64,000 bases of DNA from contig NC_013892.1 in NCBI RefSeq assembly GCF_000027225.1, forward strand, positions 4,161,499-4,225,498. The letters are read 5' to 3'. This document shows, in pieces, positions 35,214-44,471 of the stretch. Below the pieces are notes generated by a model, which worked only from the letters and a program-made list of their open reading frames with translations, did no database searches and was not told the origin of the DNA. The first letter of the stretch is position 1; every line of letters starts with the position of its first letter. The DNA is from Xenorhabdus bovienii SS-2004 (GTDB lineage Bacteria > Pseudomonadota > Gammaproteobacteria > Enterobacterales > Enterobacteriaceae). A program made the translations under genes and the position numbers.

Positions 35214-36626
35214 TTACTTCCCAGCAGGGATTTTCGCTGATTTCCAGGCAGTAAATAATGCCAATAGTGGAGTAATGGCGAAGAGTAAAAATAGCCAATA
35301 AGAAGAGGAGGAAGCACCACTGACACCACCGGGTTGGTAAAACCCAAACACATTAACGGTCATACCCGCCAATGCAGAACCAAATGCGCTCGCAGATAGC
35401 TGAACGATGGTAATAGATGCCCCCCCGATATCTTTATCAGAATCGGCAGAAACCTGTAAGATGCGGGTCACAATGTGCGGCCAGCCAAAACCGACCCCAA
35501 AACCAAATAGCCCCAGCCCAAGAATAAGCGGCAATATGGTTTGCCACTGACCTGACGATGAGCGCGGCAGCATAACAATCAGCAACACCATGCCAAGCAG
35601 CATAAAGATAGGGCCACTCACAATGGAAAACCGCATCTTTGCCCCCTGCCAACCCGCGCTGAGTATTTCTGCAATCGTCCAGCCTACTGCTGCTGCTGCA
35701 ATCATATATCCGGAAGCCAGTGGAGATTGCCCATGCAGAACTTGCAGAAAATAAGGAACAAAAACGTCACTCGACAGGCCAATCACTAATAACAACATGG
35801 TTGTGAACAATACCAGATGAGGGGAACGTAAACTCAACGCATTCTGGGGCAATAGTTTCACTAGGGTACGGCGCTCATGGATAATCAATAACGCGATCAA
35901 TACCACCGCCGCAATGATACCACTAATATTGGTCTTCAGATCTTGTGACAAGCTACCTGCGGAAACCGCCATAACCGCAGCCGACAGCAGAAACAGCTGT
36001 ACAATCGGCAATGCCGCTTTGGTTTCATTCTGTACATTTTTTTTCGGTAAAATCAGGTAGGTAAATAAGGCATACAACAGCGTGATTGGCAACATGATGC
36101 CAAAAGCATAACGCCATGTGTCCATTTCAGCAAAAATGCCGCCGATGGCAGGCCCGGCTAAAGTCGCTACGCCCCACATACCAGAAATCAACGCCATAGC
36201 ACGAGGCCAGAGTGATTGAGGAAAAACCAGATTTACCATGGAATATGAAAGTGCAAACAGCAACCCACCGCCAAATCCTTGAATAGTTCTCCCAATCAAC
36301 ATCACTTCCATCGTCGGTGCCAACGTACAGAATAAACTGCCTACAAAAAAGACCAGTGCCGCAATCAGATAGGATTTTCTCGCTCCCGAAGCTCTCAATA
36401 ATCGGGCAGAAAGTATCGCCCCAATAATTGATGTCACAACAAACAGAGTTGTATTCCAAGCATAGAGATTCAAACCTCCAATGTCGTTGACGACAGAAGG
36501 CAAAATGGTAATCGCAATTAAAGAGTTAATAGCAACTAATGCTACACCCAGTGAAAGCGCCATTGCATTCGCCGCATTTTTGCTGGAAAAAAGATCACTC
36601 CAACTATTTTCCTCAGTTACTATCAT
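35214..36626 (-). CDS. MFS transporter, probable drug/metabolite exporter
   Basis: A 470-residue membrane protein with about 14 hydrophobic segments, the DHA2-like pattern. Landmarks: SLIAITILPSVVNDIG in the first segment, an ARLLRASGARKS loop 2-3 (motif A-like), GRTIQGFGGGLLFAL, and MWGVATLAGPAIGGIFAE, close to the antiporter motif C (G-x8-G-P-x-x-G-G). The ATG at 36624-36626 has AGGA 8 bases upstream and is preferred to one six codons further up. It is divergent from a Cys-cluster regulator across about 95 bases, so export is probably induced through it. Substrate unknown. Confidence 0.82.
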   Translation of the reverse strand: MIVTEENSWSDLFSSKNAANAMALSLGVALVAINSLIAITILPSVVNDIGGLNLYAWNTTLFVVTSIIGAILSARLLRASGARKSYLIAALVFFVGSLFCTLAPTMEVMLIGRTIQGFGGGLLFALSYSMVNLVFPQSLWPRAMALISGMWGVATLAGPAIGGIFAEMDTWRYAFGIMLPITLLYALFTYLILPKKNVQNETKAALPIVQLFLLSAAVMAVSAGSLSQDLKTNISGIIAAVVLIALLIIHERRTLVKLLPQNALSLRSPHLVLFTTMLLLVIGLSSDVFVPYFLQVLHGQSPLASGYMIAAAAVGWTIAEILSAGWQGAKMRFSIVSGPIFMLLGMVLLIVMLPRSSSGQWQTILPLILGLGLFGFGVGFGWPHIVTRILQVSADSDKDIGGASITIVQLSASAFGSALAGMTVNVFGFYQPGGVSGASSSSYWLFLLFAITPLLALFTAWKSAKIPAGK

Positions 36627-36720
36627 GATTATTATCCTGAACACCAGTTGAGTTGTGAAAAGTCTTACGATAAATTAAACAAGATAAATCTTGGAATAAA
36701 TTAATGTAGGGTTCAACAAT

Positions 36721-37377
36721 ATGTCAAGCATTGACTTGGAAAATAACATCATAACTGCACAGACTGTGAGCGAACGGTTATTGATGCTACTGAAAACACG
36801 AGGCGCCATGCAAGCCTCTGATGCAGGCAAAATATTGGGAACCTCTGGAGAAGCGGCTCGTCAACAATTTGTGAAACTGGCTAAAGAGGGTCTGGTTGAA
36901 GCAGAATCAGAAACGAGAGGAGTGGGTCGCCCTATTCAGCTCTGGCATTTAACGGACAAAGGCCACGCCCGATTCCCGAATACTCACGCAGAGTTAACGG
37001 TTCAACTGTTGACCATCATTCGCAGTCAACTCGGCGAAACTGCCATAGATTTACTCATCAACACGCGCGAACAAAAAACTTCTGCCAGCTATAAAATCGC
37101 GATGGAAGGCGCTGCGGAGTTGCAGGAAAAAATTGAGCGTCTGGTCGCAATACGCAATCAGGAAGGTTATATGGCGCAATATTCGGTTCAGGAAGATGGC
37201 GCGATTCTGTTTATTGAAAACCACTGTCCTATCTGTGCAGCCGCCACAATATGCCAAGGATTTTGTCGGGCAGAGCTGAAACTGTTTCGGGAAATTCTGC
37301 AAGCCGAAGTGGAGAGAACAGAATATATCTTGAACGGTGCCCGACGCTGCGCCTACCGCATCACGCCATTGAAATAG
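36721..37377 (+). CDS. SufR-like winged-helix regulator with Cys cluster
   Basis: A 218-residue regulator. Residues about 15-75 are a winged helix (ERLLMLLKTRGAMQASDAGKILGTSGEAARQQFVKL, then RGVGRPIQLWHLT). The C-terminus has HCPICAAATICQGFCRAELKLF and, later, NGARRCAYRI: Cys residues placed like those that hold the [4Fe-4S] cluster in SufR and related COG2345 regulators. It may therefore sense redox, iron or a metabolite. The divergent MFS gene is the obvious target. A hairpin terminator follows 4 bases after the stop. Confidence 0.8.
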   Translation: MSSIDLENNIITAQTVSERLLMLLKTRGAMQASDAGKILGTSGEAARQQFVKLAKEGLVEAESETRGVGRPIQLWHLTDKGHARFPNTHAELTVQLLTIIRSQLGETAIDLLINTREQKTSASYKIAMEGAAELQEKIERLVAIRNQEGYMAQYSVQEDGAILFIENHCPICAAATICQGFCRAELKLFREILQAEVERTEYILNGARRCAYRITPLK

Positions 37378-37380
37378 ACG

Positions 37381-37420
37381 GAATAAAACCTACACGACTG
37401 GAAGCACGTAGGTTTTATTC
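37381..37420. terminator. Bidirectional terminator between convergent genes
   Basis: GAATAAAACCTAC (37381-37393) pairs perfectly with GTAGGTTTTATTC (37408-37420); the T-rich arm provides a U tract on either strand. It lies between the convergent regulator and kinase genes. Confidence 0.75.
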
Positions 37421-37439
37421 GCCTTAATTTCCGGTCGAT

Positions 37440-38363
37440 TCAACCAAATACAAAATCCATCAGTTCATCCTTGGTCGGTGCGCCATCAGAGCCAGAACGG
37501 CTGACAGTCACGGCCGCAACACGGTTGCCCAGCTCCACCGCATCACGCAGCGACATTCCCTGAGACAGCCCAGCCAGCATGCCGCCACAATGCGCATCAC
37601 CCGCACCAATGGTATCTGCAACGTTGACCTGATAAGCAGGAATATATTCCGGTTCGCAGCCCGGCTGACATATCCACGCTCCCTCTGCACCAAGACGAAC
37701 AATGGCAGTGAACCCCCGCTCATTAACATAACGGCCAGCCTGTACCACTGGATCGCCGGCGCCACACAGCATCGCCGTTTCATCAAGATTTAAACTCAAT
37801 ATTGTTCTTTCAGCAGGCAGTGCCTGAATAAACTCCCTATCTATATCAGGCAGACGAGGGCCAAAATCCAATACCAATGTCAGCCCTGAGGGAGAAGCCA
37901 GCAACCATTCACGCAAAACGTCTGCTTTTGGGTTTGCCAATTCATAGCCGCTGGAATAGATATGCCCCTGCTCCGGAAGCGGAATAGTCGCCAGAATATC
38001 GGCATTCCAACTATCGTCACAACCGGGGACAGAAACGTATATGCGCTTATCATCTGGCGTCATCATGGCAATGCACCAGCTATTGTCACGTTTTGGATGA
38101 CGCAATGTCACTGTTAATCCGAGCATTTCCATCTCTTCTGTGACACGTTCTCCCCAAACACCATTACCCACGAATATGCCATTGATAACCGGAATTTGAA
38201 GACGGCACAATGCCCGCACAACGTTGAAAGCACAGCCGCCTACTTGCCGATCAACTTCTTCAGCTTCCCAATATTCACCGCTGTGGGGTAATTCAGATAA
38301 CCTGAGAACAATATCTCCTGTAGCCGACCCCATAACCACAACAGGCAGTAAAGGTACTTTCAT
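37440..38363 (-). CDS. PfkB-family carbohydrate/nucleoside kinase
   Basis: A 307-residue ribokinase-fold kinase. The N-terminal GSATGDIVLRL and VGGCAFNVVRALCRL match PfkB signature 1 (G-G-x-x-x-N). NVADTIGAGDAHCGGMLAGL (about 248-267) is signature 2, with the catalytic Asp in GAGD and the anion hole. It overlaps the NCS1 permease by 4 bases, so the permease probably imports the substrate that this kinase phosphorylates. Candidates are nucleosides such as pseudouridine or a pyrimidine; sequence alone does not choose. Confidence 0.85.
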   Translation of the reverse strand: MKVPLLPVVVMGSATGDIVLRLSELPHSGEYWEAEEVDRQVGGCAFNVVRALCRLQIPVINGIFVGNGVWGERVTEEMEMLGLTVTLRHPKRDNSWCIAMMTPDDKRIYVSVPGCDDSWNADILATIPLPEQGHIYSSGYELANPKADVLREWLLASPSGLTLVLDFGPRLPDIDREFIQALPAERTILSLNLDETAMLCGAGDPVVQAGRYVNERGFTAIVRLGAEGAWICQPGCEPEYIPAYQVNVADTIGAGDAHCGGMLAGLSQGMSLRDAVELGNRVAAVTVSRSGSDGAPTKDELMDFVFG

Positions 38364-39775
38364 CTTGTATACCTACCCGGCATCAAATACAGACCATAAC
38401 AAATAAAACTGACAAAAAATGACAGGAGCAGGCCAAGACTGGAATTCGCAAAAATGCCAACTGCCCATGGACCACTGATGAAGTCATTTTTCGTCACCAG
38501 AAAACCGACAAATGCACCCAATAACCAACACAATACGGGGATCCATTTAATGCCACTATTTGAACCATCACCATTGTACAAGCTATCAGGACAATAACCC
38601 TGCTTACGGCGGACGACAATGTAGTCAAGTAAGAATATCGCCTCCCACGGAGCCAGAAACACACCGCAGAATAACAGGAATGAGACGAATGGCCCCATGA
38701 AGTCGCCAGTAACAAAAAGAAGATAAATCGCAAGAGTCAGAACAATAATGGAATCAATGGTAACAGCATGGATCTGTTTGACTTTTATCCCCAATGTCAA
38801 AAAGTTCAAGCTAGCAGAATAGAGGCTCAATACTGCCATTGTTACTATCCCTGCCGTTGCCGTCATCAAGTAAGGGATCACCATCCAATCCGGCAAAATC
38901 GAGCCAATTTGAGCGATAGGGTTCTCTGATGTGGGAAGATTGGGTAATTGAACAGAGAGCAGAATGCCCGCAAACAATAACAGCACCAAAGGAATCATTC
39001 CTCCCGCAGTGACTGCTGTAAAAATTCCCAATTTGGAAGAACCTTCGCTCTGATAGCGGCTGTAATCCGCTCCCGTAGCCGCCCACGCTATCCCCGTCCC
39101 CGCAGCAACCACCGAAACCGCTGGCAGGAATCCCGTTAACCAACTGCCGGATGGCATAGCTAGCACCGCTTTCCACTCTGTCGTAAACAGAATATAAAAC
39201 ACGACAACCAGTGTCATCGCGCCAAAAACGTGGATAATCCAGCGCTGCATGGCAATGAGCATCTCTTTTCCCAGCAGAGTGACGCCAATTGACAGCCCTG
39301 CAAATAATATCATGCTGATCACGGTCAAAAGTGTACTTTCAGTGAGCCCGCAAGCCTGAAATAACGCAGAGAGTGTTAAAGTTCCAGTAACGATATTAAT
39401 GGACTCCCACCCGAGGGAGATGCCCCAGAAAATCATGGTCGGCGCAATATTTCCCCTGATGCCAAAAATGTTACGAGAAAGCGTCAGAGTTGAAGTTCTT
39501 CCCAGTTTACCGCTGAAACTGAGATAACCCACTAAGGCAAAACTGGATAGCCCTATCAATACCGCCAGTGCAGATTGTAGAAAAGAGAGTTTAAAGGAAA
39601 CAATAATGGCACCATAAATAATGCCAAGAATGCCAATGTTGGCGGCCGACCAGATCCAGAACAGATCCATCGGTGTACCCGTGCGTTCTGAAGGAGGGAC
39701 AATATCAATACCTGTGTGTTCTACCTTCCAGAATCCCTGATTATTCTGCTGTGTACCCATTACGTTTTCCATCAT
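38360..39775 (-). CDS. NCS1-family nucleobase/nucleoside permease
   Basis: A 471-residue membrane protein with about 12 hydrophobic segments, of the cytosine permease (CodB/CytX-like) class. FWIWSAANIGILGIIYGA is the first helix with the family N-A-N-type segment. TGIAWAATGADYSRYQ (helix 6 region) contains the A-x-D-Y-x-R-Y block common to NCS1 carriers. Expected role is import of a nucleobase or nucleoside, coupled to Na+ or H+. It is followed by the overlapping kinase and controlled, probably, by the divergent GntR-type gene. Confidence 0.85.
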   Translation of the reverse strand: MMENVMGTQQNNQGFWKVEHTGIDIVPPSERTGTPMDLFWIWSAANIGILGIIYGAIIVSFKLSFLQSALAVLIGLSSFALVGYLSFSGKLGRTSTLTLSRNIFGIRGNIAPTMIFWGISLGWESINIVTGTLTLSALFQACGLTESTLLTVISMILFAGLSIGVTLLGKEMLIAMQRWIIHVFGAMTLVVVFYILFTTEWKAVLAMPSGSWLTGFLPAVSVVAAGTGIAWAATGADYSRYQSEGSSKLGIFTAVTAGGMIPLVLLLFAGILLSVQLPNLPTSENPIAQIGSILPDWMVIPYLMTATAGIVTMAVLSLYSASLNFLTLGIKVKQIHAVTIDSIIVLTLAIYLLFVTGDFMGPFVSFLLFCGVFLAPWEAIFLLDYIVVRRKQGYCPDSLYNGDGSNSGIKWIPVLCWLLGAFVGFLVTKNDFISGPWAVGIFANSSLGLLLSFFVSFICYGLYLMPGRYTR

Positions 39776-40341
39776 TGTCTCAAGGGAAGGTGCTTAAGAC
39801 ACAAGGAATAAAGCCCTACCTGAGTTGATTTGACTAATCTGTAACATTTCCTTGGCAGGAAACACGATTATATTGAATAACGTCCTGAAAACGGCTCTGG
39901 TCATGGTTTGAAGGGTACTCACTCCCCTAGGTTGGCACAAACAATCGCGCGCATTATCGGAGTACCATCAAAAAATCTCACCATGACCAGAGCACTACGT
40001 ACCGACTCGATTAACTCTTGACGAAGCCAACAAAGCCTCTGATTCTTCAAGTGCCTCATAGCAACTCGACGGTCGCTATGTTATTCCAGAGCCAGCATAG
40101 TGCTCAGACTTTGAAGAATACATAACACACTTATTTCTCGCATCAGATCAGGTAGTTTCAAAGTGATACTGACAAACTCCCGACTTCTTATATAAGCAAG
40201 ATTTATACTTTACATTAATAATTAAGGCCAATGAAAGTCCAATATTGTTATTTTGTGATGCCAATCTAACTCCAATACACTCTTACCTTAGTGTAAATGC
40301 TAATGTACACTTACTCCGCCAAATAACCGGGGTTAAAAAGA
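39776..40341. other. Non-coding, structured divergent promoter region
   Basis: 566 bases with no convincing gene. GCTCTGGTCATGGT (39894-39907) pairs perfectly with ACCATGACCAGAGC (39980-39993), and inside it GGTACTC (about 39915) pairs with GAGTACC (about 39959): a long nested stem. A second domain at about 40042-40120 has ATTCTTCAAG pairing with CTTTGAAGAAT around an inner CATAGC/GCTATG stem. This could be a structured RNA, a 5' leader of the permease operon, or a decayed mobile repeat. I could not match it to a riboswitch class I know. Confidence 0.55.
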
Positions 40342-41124
40342 ATGCCAAATCACTTTGTTGACTGGGTTCGCGAAGAACTGAAAAAGAAAAGTAGTAGTCC
40401 TCGTTACATACAATTACAACAAGCCATTGAAATTGCGATTAAAAAACAATTAATAAACGAGGATGATTTTTTACCGCCTGAGCGCCGGTTAGCTGAATTG
40501 CTTAATATATCGCGAGTGACAGTCAGTAAGGCTATGCAGCTCTTGGAAGAAAAAGGGGTGATCATACGCCAGCAAGGTGTTGGTACACAGGTTGCCAAAC
40601 CCGGTGGAAGCTCACTCAATCAGGCCGTGGGTTTCACTTCCCAGATCGTGAAAGAAGGTGGAACGGTATCCAATTATTGGTTATCGCGGCGTATCATTCC
40701 TGCACCGGAAGATATTGCCAGAAAATTATCCATTCACATCGGTGAAAAAATTGCTGAACTGCGTCGTATCCGCCTTGCCAACGGTACACCTGTTTCCCTT
40801 GAAAATACCTATATTCCCCGTGAATATTTGCCCAATCCTGAATTATTGGAAGATTCCCTGTATACGCATTGGGAAGAGCAAGGTATTCACCTCACCAACG
40901 TGAATCACAAAATAAAAGCTATTGCCTGCTCTATGGAACTTGCCATATTGCTCAATATCGCTGAAAAATCGCCATTGCTGCAAATTCATCAAATAAGCCA
41001 GAATAATCAGAACGAGATTATTGAGTTCAGTGAAATATTATGCCGTGGTGATATTTATGGGTTGGATTTCAATGCACCACAGAATATCGACATTAAATAT
41101 AATAAAAAAAGCCGCCATCAATAG
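40342..41124 (+). CDS. GntR-family regulator with UTRA effector domain
   Basis: A 260-residue regulator. Residues about 20-85 are the GntR winged helix (PRYIQLQQAIEIAIKK, LPPERRLAELLNISRVTVSKAMQLLEEKGVIIRQQGVGTQV). Residues about 100-245 are the UTRA small-molecule domain (IAELRRIRLANGTPVSLENTYIPREYLP). HutC-subfamily proteins are usually repressors released by a phosphorylated sugar or nucleoside. The product of the neighbouring kinase is a fitting inducer (inference). Confidence 0.88.
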   Translation: MPNHFVDWVREELKKKSSSPRYIQLQQAIEIAIKKQLINEDDFLPPERRLAELLNISRVTVSKAMQLLEEKGVIIRQQGVGTQVAKPGGSSLNQAVGFTSQIVKEGGTVSNYWLSRRIIPAPEDIARKLSIHIGEKIAELRRIRLANGTPVSLENTYIPREYLPNPELLEDSLYTHWEEQGIHLTNVNHKIKAIACSMELAILLNIAEKSPLLQIHQISQNNQNEIIEFSEILCRGDIYGLDFNAPQNIDIKYNKKSRHQ

Positions 41125-41174
41125 ACAATCAATTCAAAAAAACATTCTCTCTTTCTCATTTACCTATGATGATT

Positions 41175-41210
41175 TATCCCTTTCTGCCAGACATCTGGCA
41201 GAAAGGGATA
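41175..41210. terminator. Long hairpin between convergent genes
   Basis: A perfect 16-pair stem, TATCCCTTTCTGCCAG (41175-41190) with CTGGCAGAAAGGGATA (41195-41210), and an ACAT loop, lies between the stops of the GntR and sulfatase genes. There is no T tract, but the stability and position suggest bidirectional termination. Confidence 0.65.
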
Positions 41211-41217
41211 GAGATAG

Positions 41218-42867
41218 CTACTCTTTTCCTGCTGAATTCAATTGCTGGTAAATATAGTGTTTATAACTATCGACCAGAGCTTTGTCCTGACAGTCATTCA
41301 ACGCACCATCACATAAATGACGCATCGTCATATTGGCCTGATAGAATGGCGGTGCCGTCAATCGAGCGCGTTCCAGAATCATACCACCGAGGAAGGAGAT
41401 ATCCGTCAGCTTGCCTGTTGTAATGGCAGTTCCCTGCGCCAGATTATCCCGCATAGTAAATTGAGTTATGTGTGCCGGATCAGCTAACGGAGAATCATAT
41501 TGCCCAAAATGAATACTTGGCTGATGATCACCAAAATAGAGGAAAAGCGTTGGTTTATCGCGTGTGGCAACAAATTCACTGAAATCCTTGATAGCAGGAT
41601 CAGATGCCTTGATTTTCTCCATATAATGGCTGAACTTACCTACTGCTGATGAACCCTCCAGTTTGCCTGTCAAACCGTAATCATCGCTATGCCCTTCATC
41701 ATAAGGGCCGTGTTCATACATCGTCAGAGAGAAAATAAAGATAGGCTTGTCCGTCTCCTTGGCCAGAATCGTCTTCACATAAGACAGCATATCTTGTGTT
41801 GGGATCGTCCATAAATTTTCCTCCAGACTGGCTGGATAACCCAGTTCCTGTGGCTGGATAATGCGATCAACACCCATTGTCTTGTAAGCATGTCCAGCAT
41901 GATAGGCTGACTTATTGAATGGCGTCAGTACAACGGTGTAATAACCATTATCTTTCATGGCGCGGAACAGGCTGTTTTGCAGGTGATCAACGACAAAATA
42001 AAATACTGCATTTTTGCGGGAGCCGAAATCATCCGTGTTCAATCCCGTCAAAACAGAGAATTCAGATAGCCATGTTCCCCCCCCAAAGGTTTGCACTCTG
42101 AGTGGGCTTTGAGCGCTGACATCGGCATCACGCTGGAACATATAAAGATCTGGCAGCTGAACATTGGCAGGCAATTGGTAAATATGGGGATTAACGGTGG
42201 ATTCCTGTAATAGCAGAACCACATCAGGTTTCACATCTGACTGAGGCTCAGGCAAGGTAACGCTTTTTGCCTGTTGCAGAAAATAGTCCGCAGACTCACC
42301 AAATTGGGGCGGCTGGTATTCAGTATCTTTAGCTGACATCATCATGTTAGTCATGGTTCCACGCCCTTTCGGCAATTCCCGCTGCCATGTTGCGTAGTAA
42401 GCATTGGTGGTCAGATTGACGACACAGACACCGGCGGCAACCAGCGCCACACTGGCAACGCGCCATTTTATCCCACATGCAGGGCCTGCTTTTCGCCAAC
42501 TCAACACCATATTGAAGATCAACCAGATCAGCATCGCTGCCATCGCAACACCTGCCAGCCAGTAATGACGCAGGGTTTCCTGATTTGACGGGTCTAGCAT
42601 GACATTCAAATCGGAAAACATCAGGTGTTCTTTGTAGTAATGGACTTTTATCTGGTTGATGAATTTGATGATAATGAATACGGTTCCGGTAAACGCCGCC
42701 GAAAATAGCCAACGGGCTGAAACCAAAAACGCCAGACCAAAGATGACACCGAATACGCCGACAGAAACTAATGCTGGGTAGATATCACTGCTTTTTTCAA
42801 ACACTATTATCCAGGACGCAATCAGCAGCACCCCCAAATAGATCCCCGAGATTATCTTTTTTTTCAT
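41218..42867 (-). CDS. LTA synthase-like membrane sulfatase/phosphoglycerol transferase
   Basis: About 549 residues from the ATG at 42865-42867 (IISGIYLGVLLIASWIIVF as the first membrane segment); the frame is open 36 codons further up, without a better start. Four to five membrane segments fill residues 1-170, then a periplasmic alkaline-phosphatase-fold domain follows: VLLLQESTVNPHIY (catalytic Thr region), FGGGTWLSEFSVLTG, FSLTMYEHGPYD and YFGDHQPS (metal His/Asp). This is the layout of LtaS/OpgB/EptA-type enzymes, which move phosphoglycerol or phosphoethanolamine onto periplasmic glucans, lipid A or core. The substrate is not known. Confidence 0.82.
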   Translation of the reverse strand: MKKKIISGIYLGVLLIASWIIVFEKSSDIYPALVSVGVFGVIFGLAFLVSARWLFSAAFTGTVFIIIKFINQIKVHYYKEHLMFSDLNVMLDPSNQETLRHYWLAGVAMAAMLIWLIFNMVLSWRKAGPACGIKWRVASVALVAAGVCVVNLTTNAYYATWQRELPKGRGTMTNMMMSAKDTEYQPPQFGESADYFLQQAKSVTLPEPQSDVKPDVVLLLQESTVNPHIYQLPANVQLPDLYMFQRDADVSAQSPLRVQTFGGGTWLSEFSVLTGLNTDDFGSRKNAVFYFVVDHLQNSLFRAMKDNGYYTVVLTPFNKSAYHAGHAYKTMGVDRIIQPQELGYPASLEENLWTIPTQDMLSYVKTILAKETDKPIFIFSLTMYEHGPYDEGHSDDYGLTGKLEGSSAVGKFSHYMEKIKASDPAIKDFSEFVATRDKPTLFLYFGDHQPSIHFGQYDSPLADPAHITQFTMRDNLAQGTAITTGKLTDISFLGGMILERARLTAPPFYQANMTMRHLCDGALNDCQDKALVDSYKHYIYQQLNSAGKE

Positions 42868-43019
42868 ACGCCATTCAGTTCCATAATTGAGTTCAGTTTT
42901 GCACCGACCGATGAAAATAACATGGTTGCCCGATATACCGTGCATAAAATAAGGCACCATTTTCGTTAAAACCATTCATCTGAAACCATTTCGCGAAAAA
43001 AGTTCACGAAATTAATTCG

Positions 43020-43436
43020 GTTGGAACAATTTTTTAGAACATTCCCTCATCCCACAGAATATGCCAATCAGATTTTCTCGGTCAGGAACAATCGCGGCAA
43101 TCAGGGAGTGCTGGATATTGTGCCAATGCCGAGTTCGAGAAAGGGTTTTGCAATCCAGCGGAACACTGTTTATTTTATTTGCGATAAGATATCGTCCAAT
43201 TCCATCTTCAATGGATTGTCATACAGCGCTTTTTGCTGCGTCTGCGCGATTTACGCAGCAAAATGGAGATAACTTGAAAATGGGTGATTTTCTGTCGCTA
43301 ATGTTTTGGGACGCTCGGCGCGGCGTTGATACAAGTTTTTCAGGTTGGCAAACAATAACGGAGGAATAAAACCTGCTCCCCTTTCATTCACGCGCTCTTT
43401 GCCTAGCTGATCTTTGGGTACGATGCGAATACTCAT
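43020..43436 (-). pseudogene. fdhE: fdhE pseudogene (formate dehydrogenase accessory protein)
   Basis: The minus strand from ATG 43436 reads [11 protein letters not shown], then [19 protein letters not shown] and FSSYLHFAA, which matches the N-terminus of E. coli FdhE. A stop at the next codon (Leu in FdhE) breaks it. The frame then continues IAQTQQKALYDNPLKMELDDILSQIK, and after a frameshift VPLDCKTLSRTRHWHNIQHSLIAAI, which matches FdhE VLPRDKHW...ALIA. The C-terminal half with the CxxC iron site is gone. FdhE readies FdoG/FdnG before Tat export. In E. coli fdhE ends the fdoGHI operon, exactly the position this remnant would hold. Confidence 0.85.
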
Positions 43437-43679
43437 AACCTTTTTACCTTTTATCTTTCTGGTTCAGTGGCCTATTGTAATTCCATCATTCGTAAGGAGT
43501 ACCCCTTTGCTTAGGACAAATTTATATTATTAGACATTGTCATTCCATCTGAACGATGGGAAATAATGTAAGATAAAATAGTTTAATTACAAAATAATAG
43601 AATACATGCTCTATTAAACTTAAAATTAGCAAGAGGCTACTTTGAACATAATAAAAATCAACAAACAGATAGGGGATAT

Positions 43680-44471
43680 ATGATACAGAATAAAAAATCC
43701 GTCCAATTATCACATTCTGTTGTTCATTATTACTGTGTGGGAGAAGGCGATGGCATTGTGTTTTTGCACGGAACTAACAGTGATGGAGAAAGCAGTTTTG
43801 GCCATATCGTCAATGAATTCTCGAAAAACAATACGGTGATTATTCCTGATTATGCCGGATGTGGGAATTCTACCCTTCCACAAGGCGAAATCACGGCTGA
43901 ACAATTGGCAGAGCAAATTGCCGCGATTATCAAAGACAGCGCAAAATACCCTGTTACTTTGGTTGGCACATCATTAGGCGCTGTCGTTGCCGCCGTTGTC
44001 GCTGCCAATTATCCTGAGTTAATCAGCAAACTGGTATTAACCGCCCCTTGGGCAAGCAGCCAAGATGCCAGGCACCAGTTGATGTTTCAAACTTGGTTGG
44101 AATTAGAACAAAACGCCCCAGACAGCGCCACGGCTTTTGGCCTTTCTCACGTATTAAGCCCGGTGTTTCTGACCTCATTGGGCAATGAAAAAATCAAACA
44201 GATTTGCAGTAAAGCATCGGCAAAAGATACGGATAAAAGAATTCAGCTTGGACTAAATATCGATATTAATGAATCATTAGGCATGATAAAGCAGCCTACT
44301 TTAGTGATAGGGTTGGAGTTCGATACTCTGATCCCGATTTATCAAGTAGTGAAGGTTCATCAGAAAATAACACAGAGCCAATATAGTAGAATAGCCAGTG
44401 GGCATGCTGTACAAATGGAGAATCCACAGGATTGGATAAGTTGTATTAAAAATTTTTTACAGAGAACATGA
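43680..44471 (+). CDS. Alpha/beta hydrolase
   Basis: A 263-residue alpha/beta-hydrolase. The oxyanion region is VFLHGTNSDGESSFG, the nucleophile elbow VGTSLGAVVAAVVA (Ser in GTSLG, about residue 98), the acid probably Asp in GLEFDTLIP, and the base His in ASGHAVQMENP. No signal peptide; cytoplasmic. It resembles esterases and C-C hydrolases such as MhpC/BioH-like enzymes, but the lid is not diagnostic. It lies at the left edge of the DNA that replaced fdoGHI. Confidence 0.82.
   Translation: MIQNKKSVQLSHSVVHYYCVGEGDGIVFLHGTNSDGESSFGHIVNEFSKNNTVIIPDYAGCGNSTLPQGEITAEQLAEQIAAIIKDSAKYPVTLVGTSLGAVVAAVVAANYPELISKLVLTAPWASSQDARHQLMFQTWLELEQNAPDSATAFGLSHVLSPVFLTSLGNEKIKQICSKASAKDTDKRIQLGLNIDINESLGMIKQPTLVIGLEFDTLIPIYQVVKVHQKITQSQYSRIASGHAVQMENPQDWISCIKNFLQRT

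Noticed and set aside
40130..40175. TPP-riboswitch-like word (CTTTGAAACTACCTGATC on the minus strand)
   Set aside because: The other conserved parts of the THI element, such as the CTGAGA loop and GGATAATGCC-like end, are absent.
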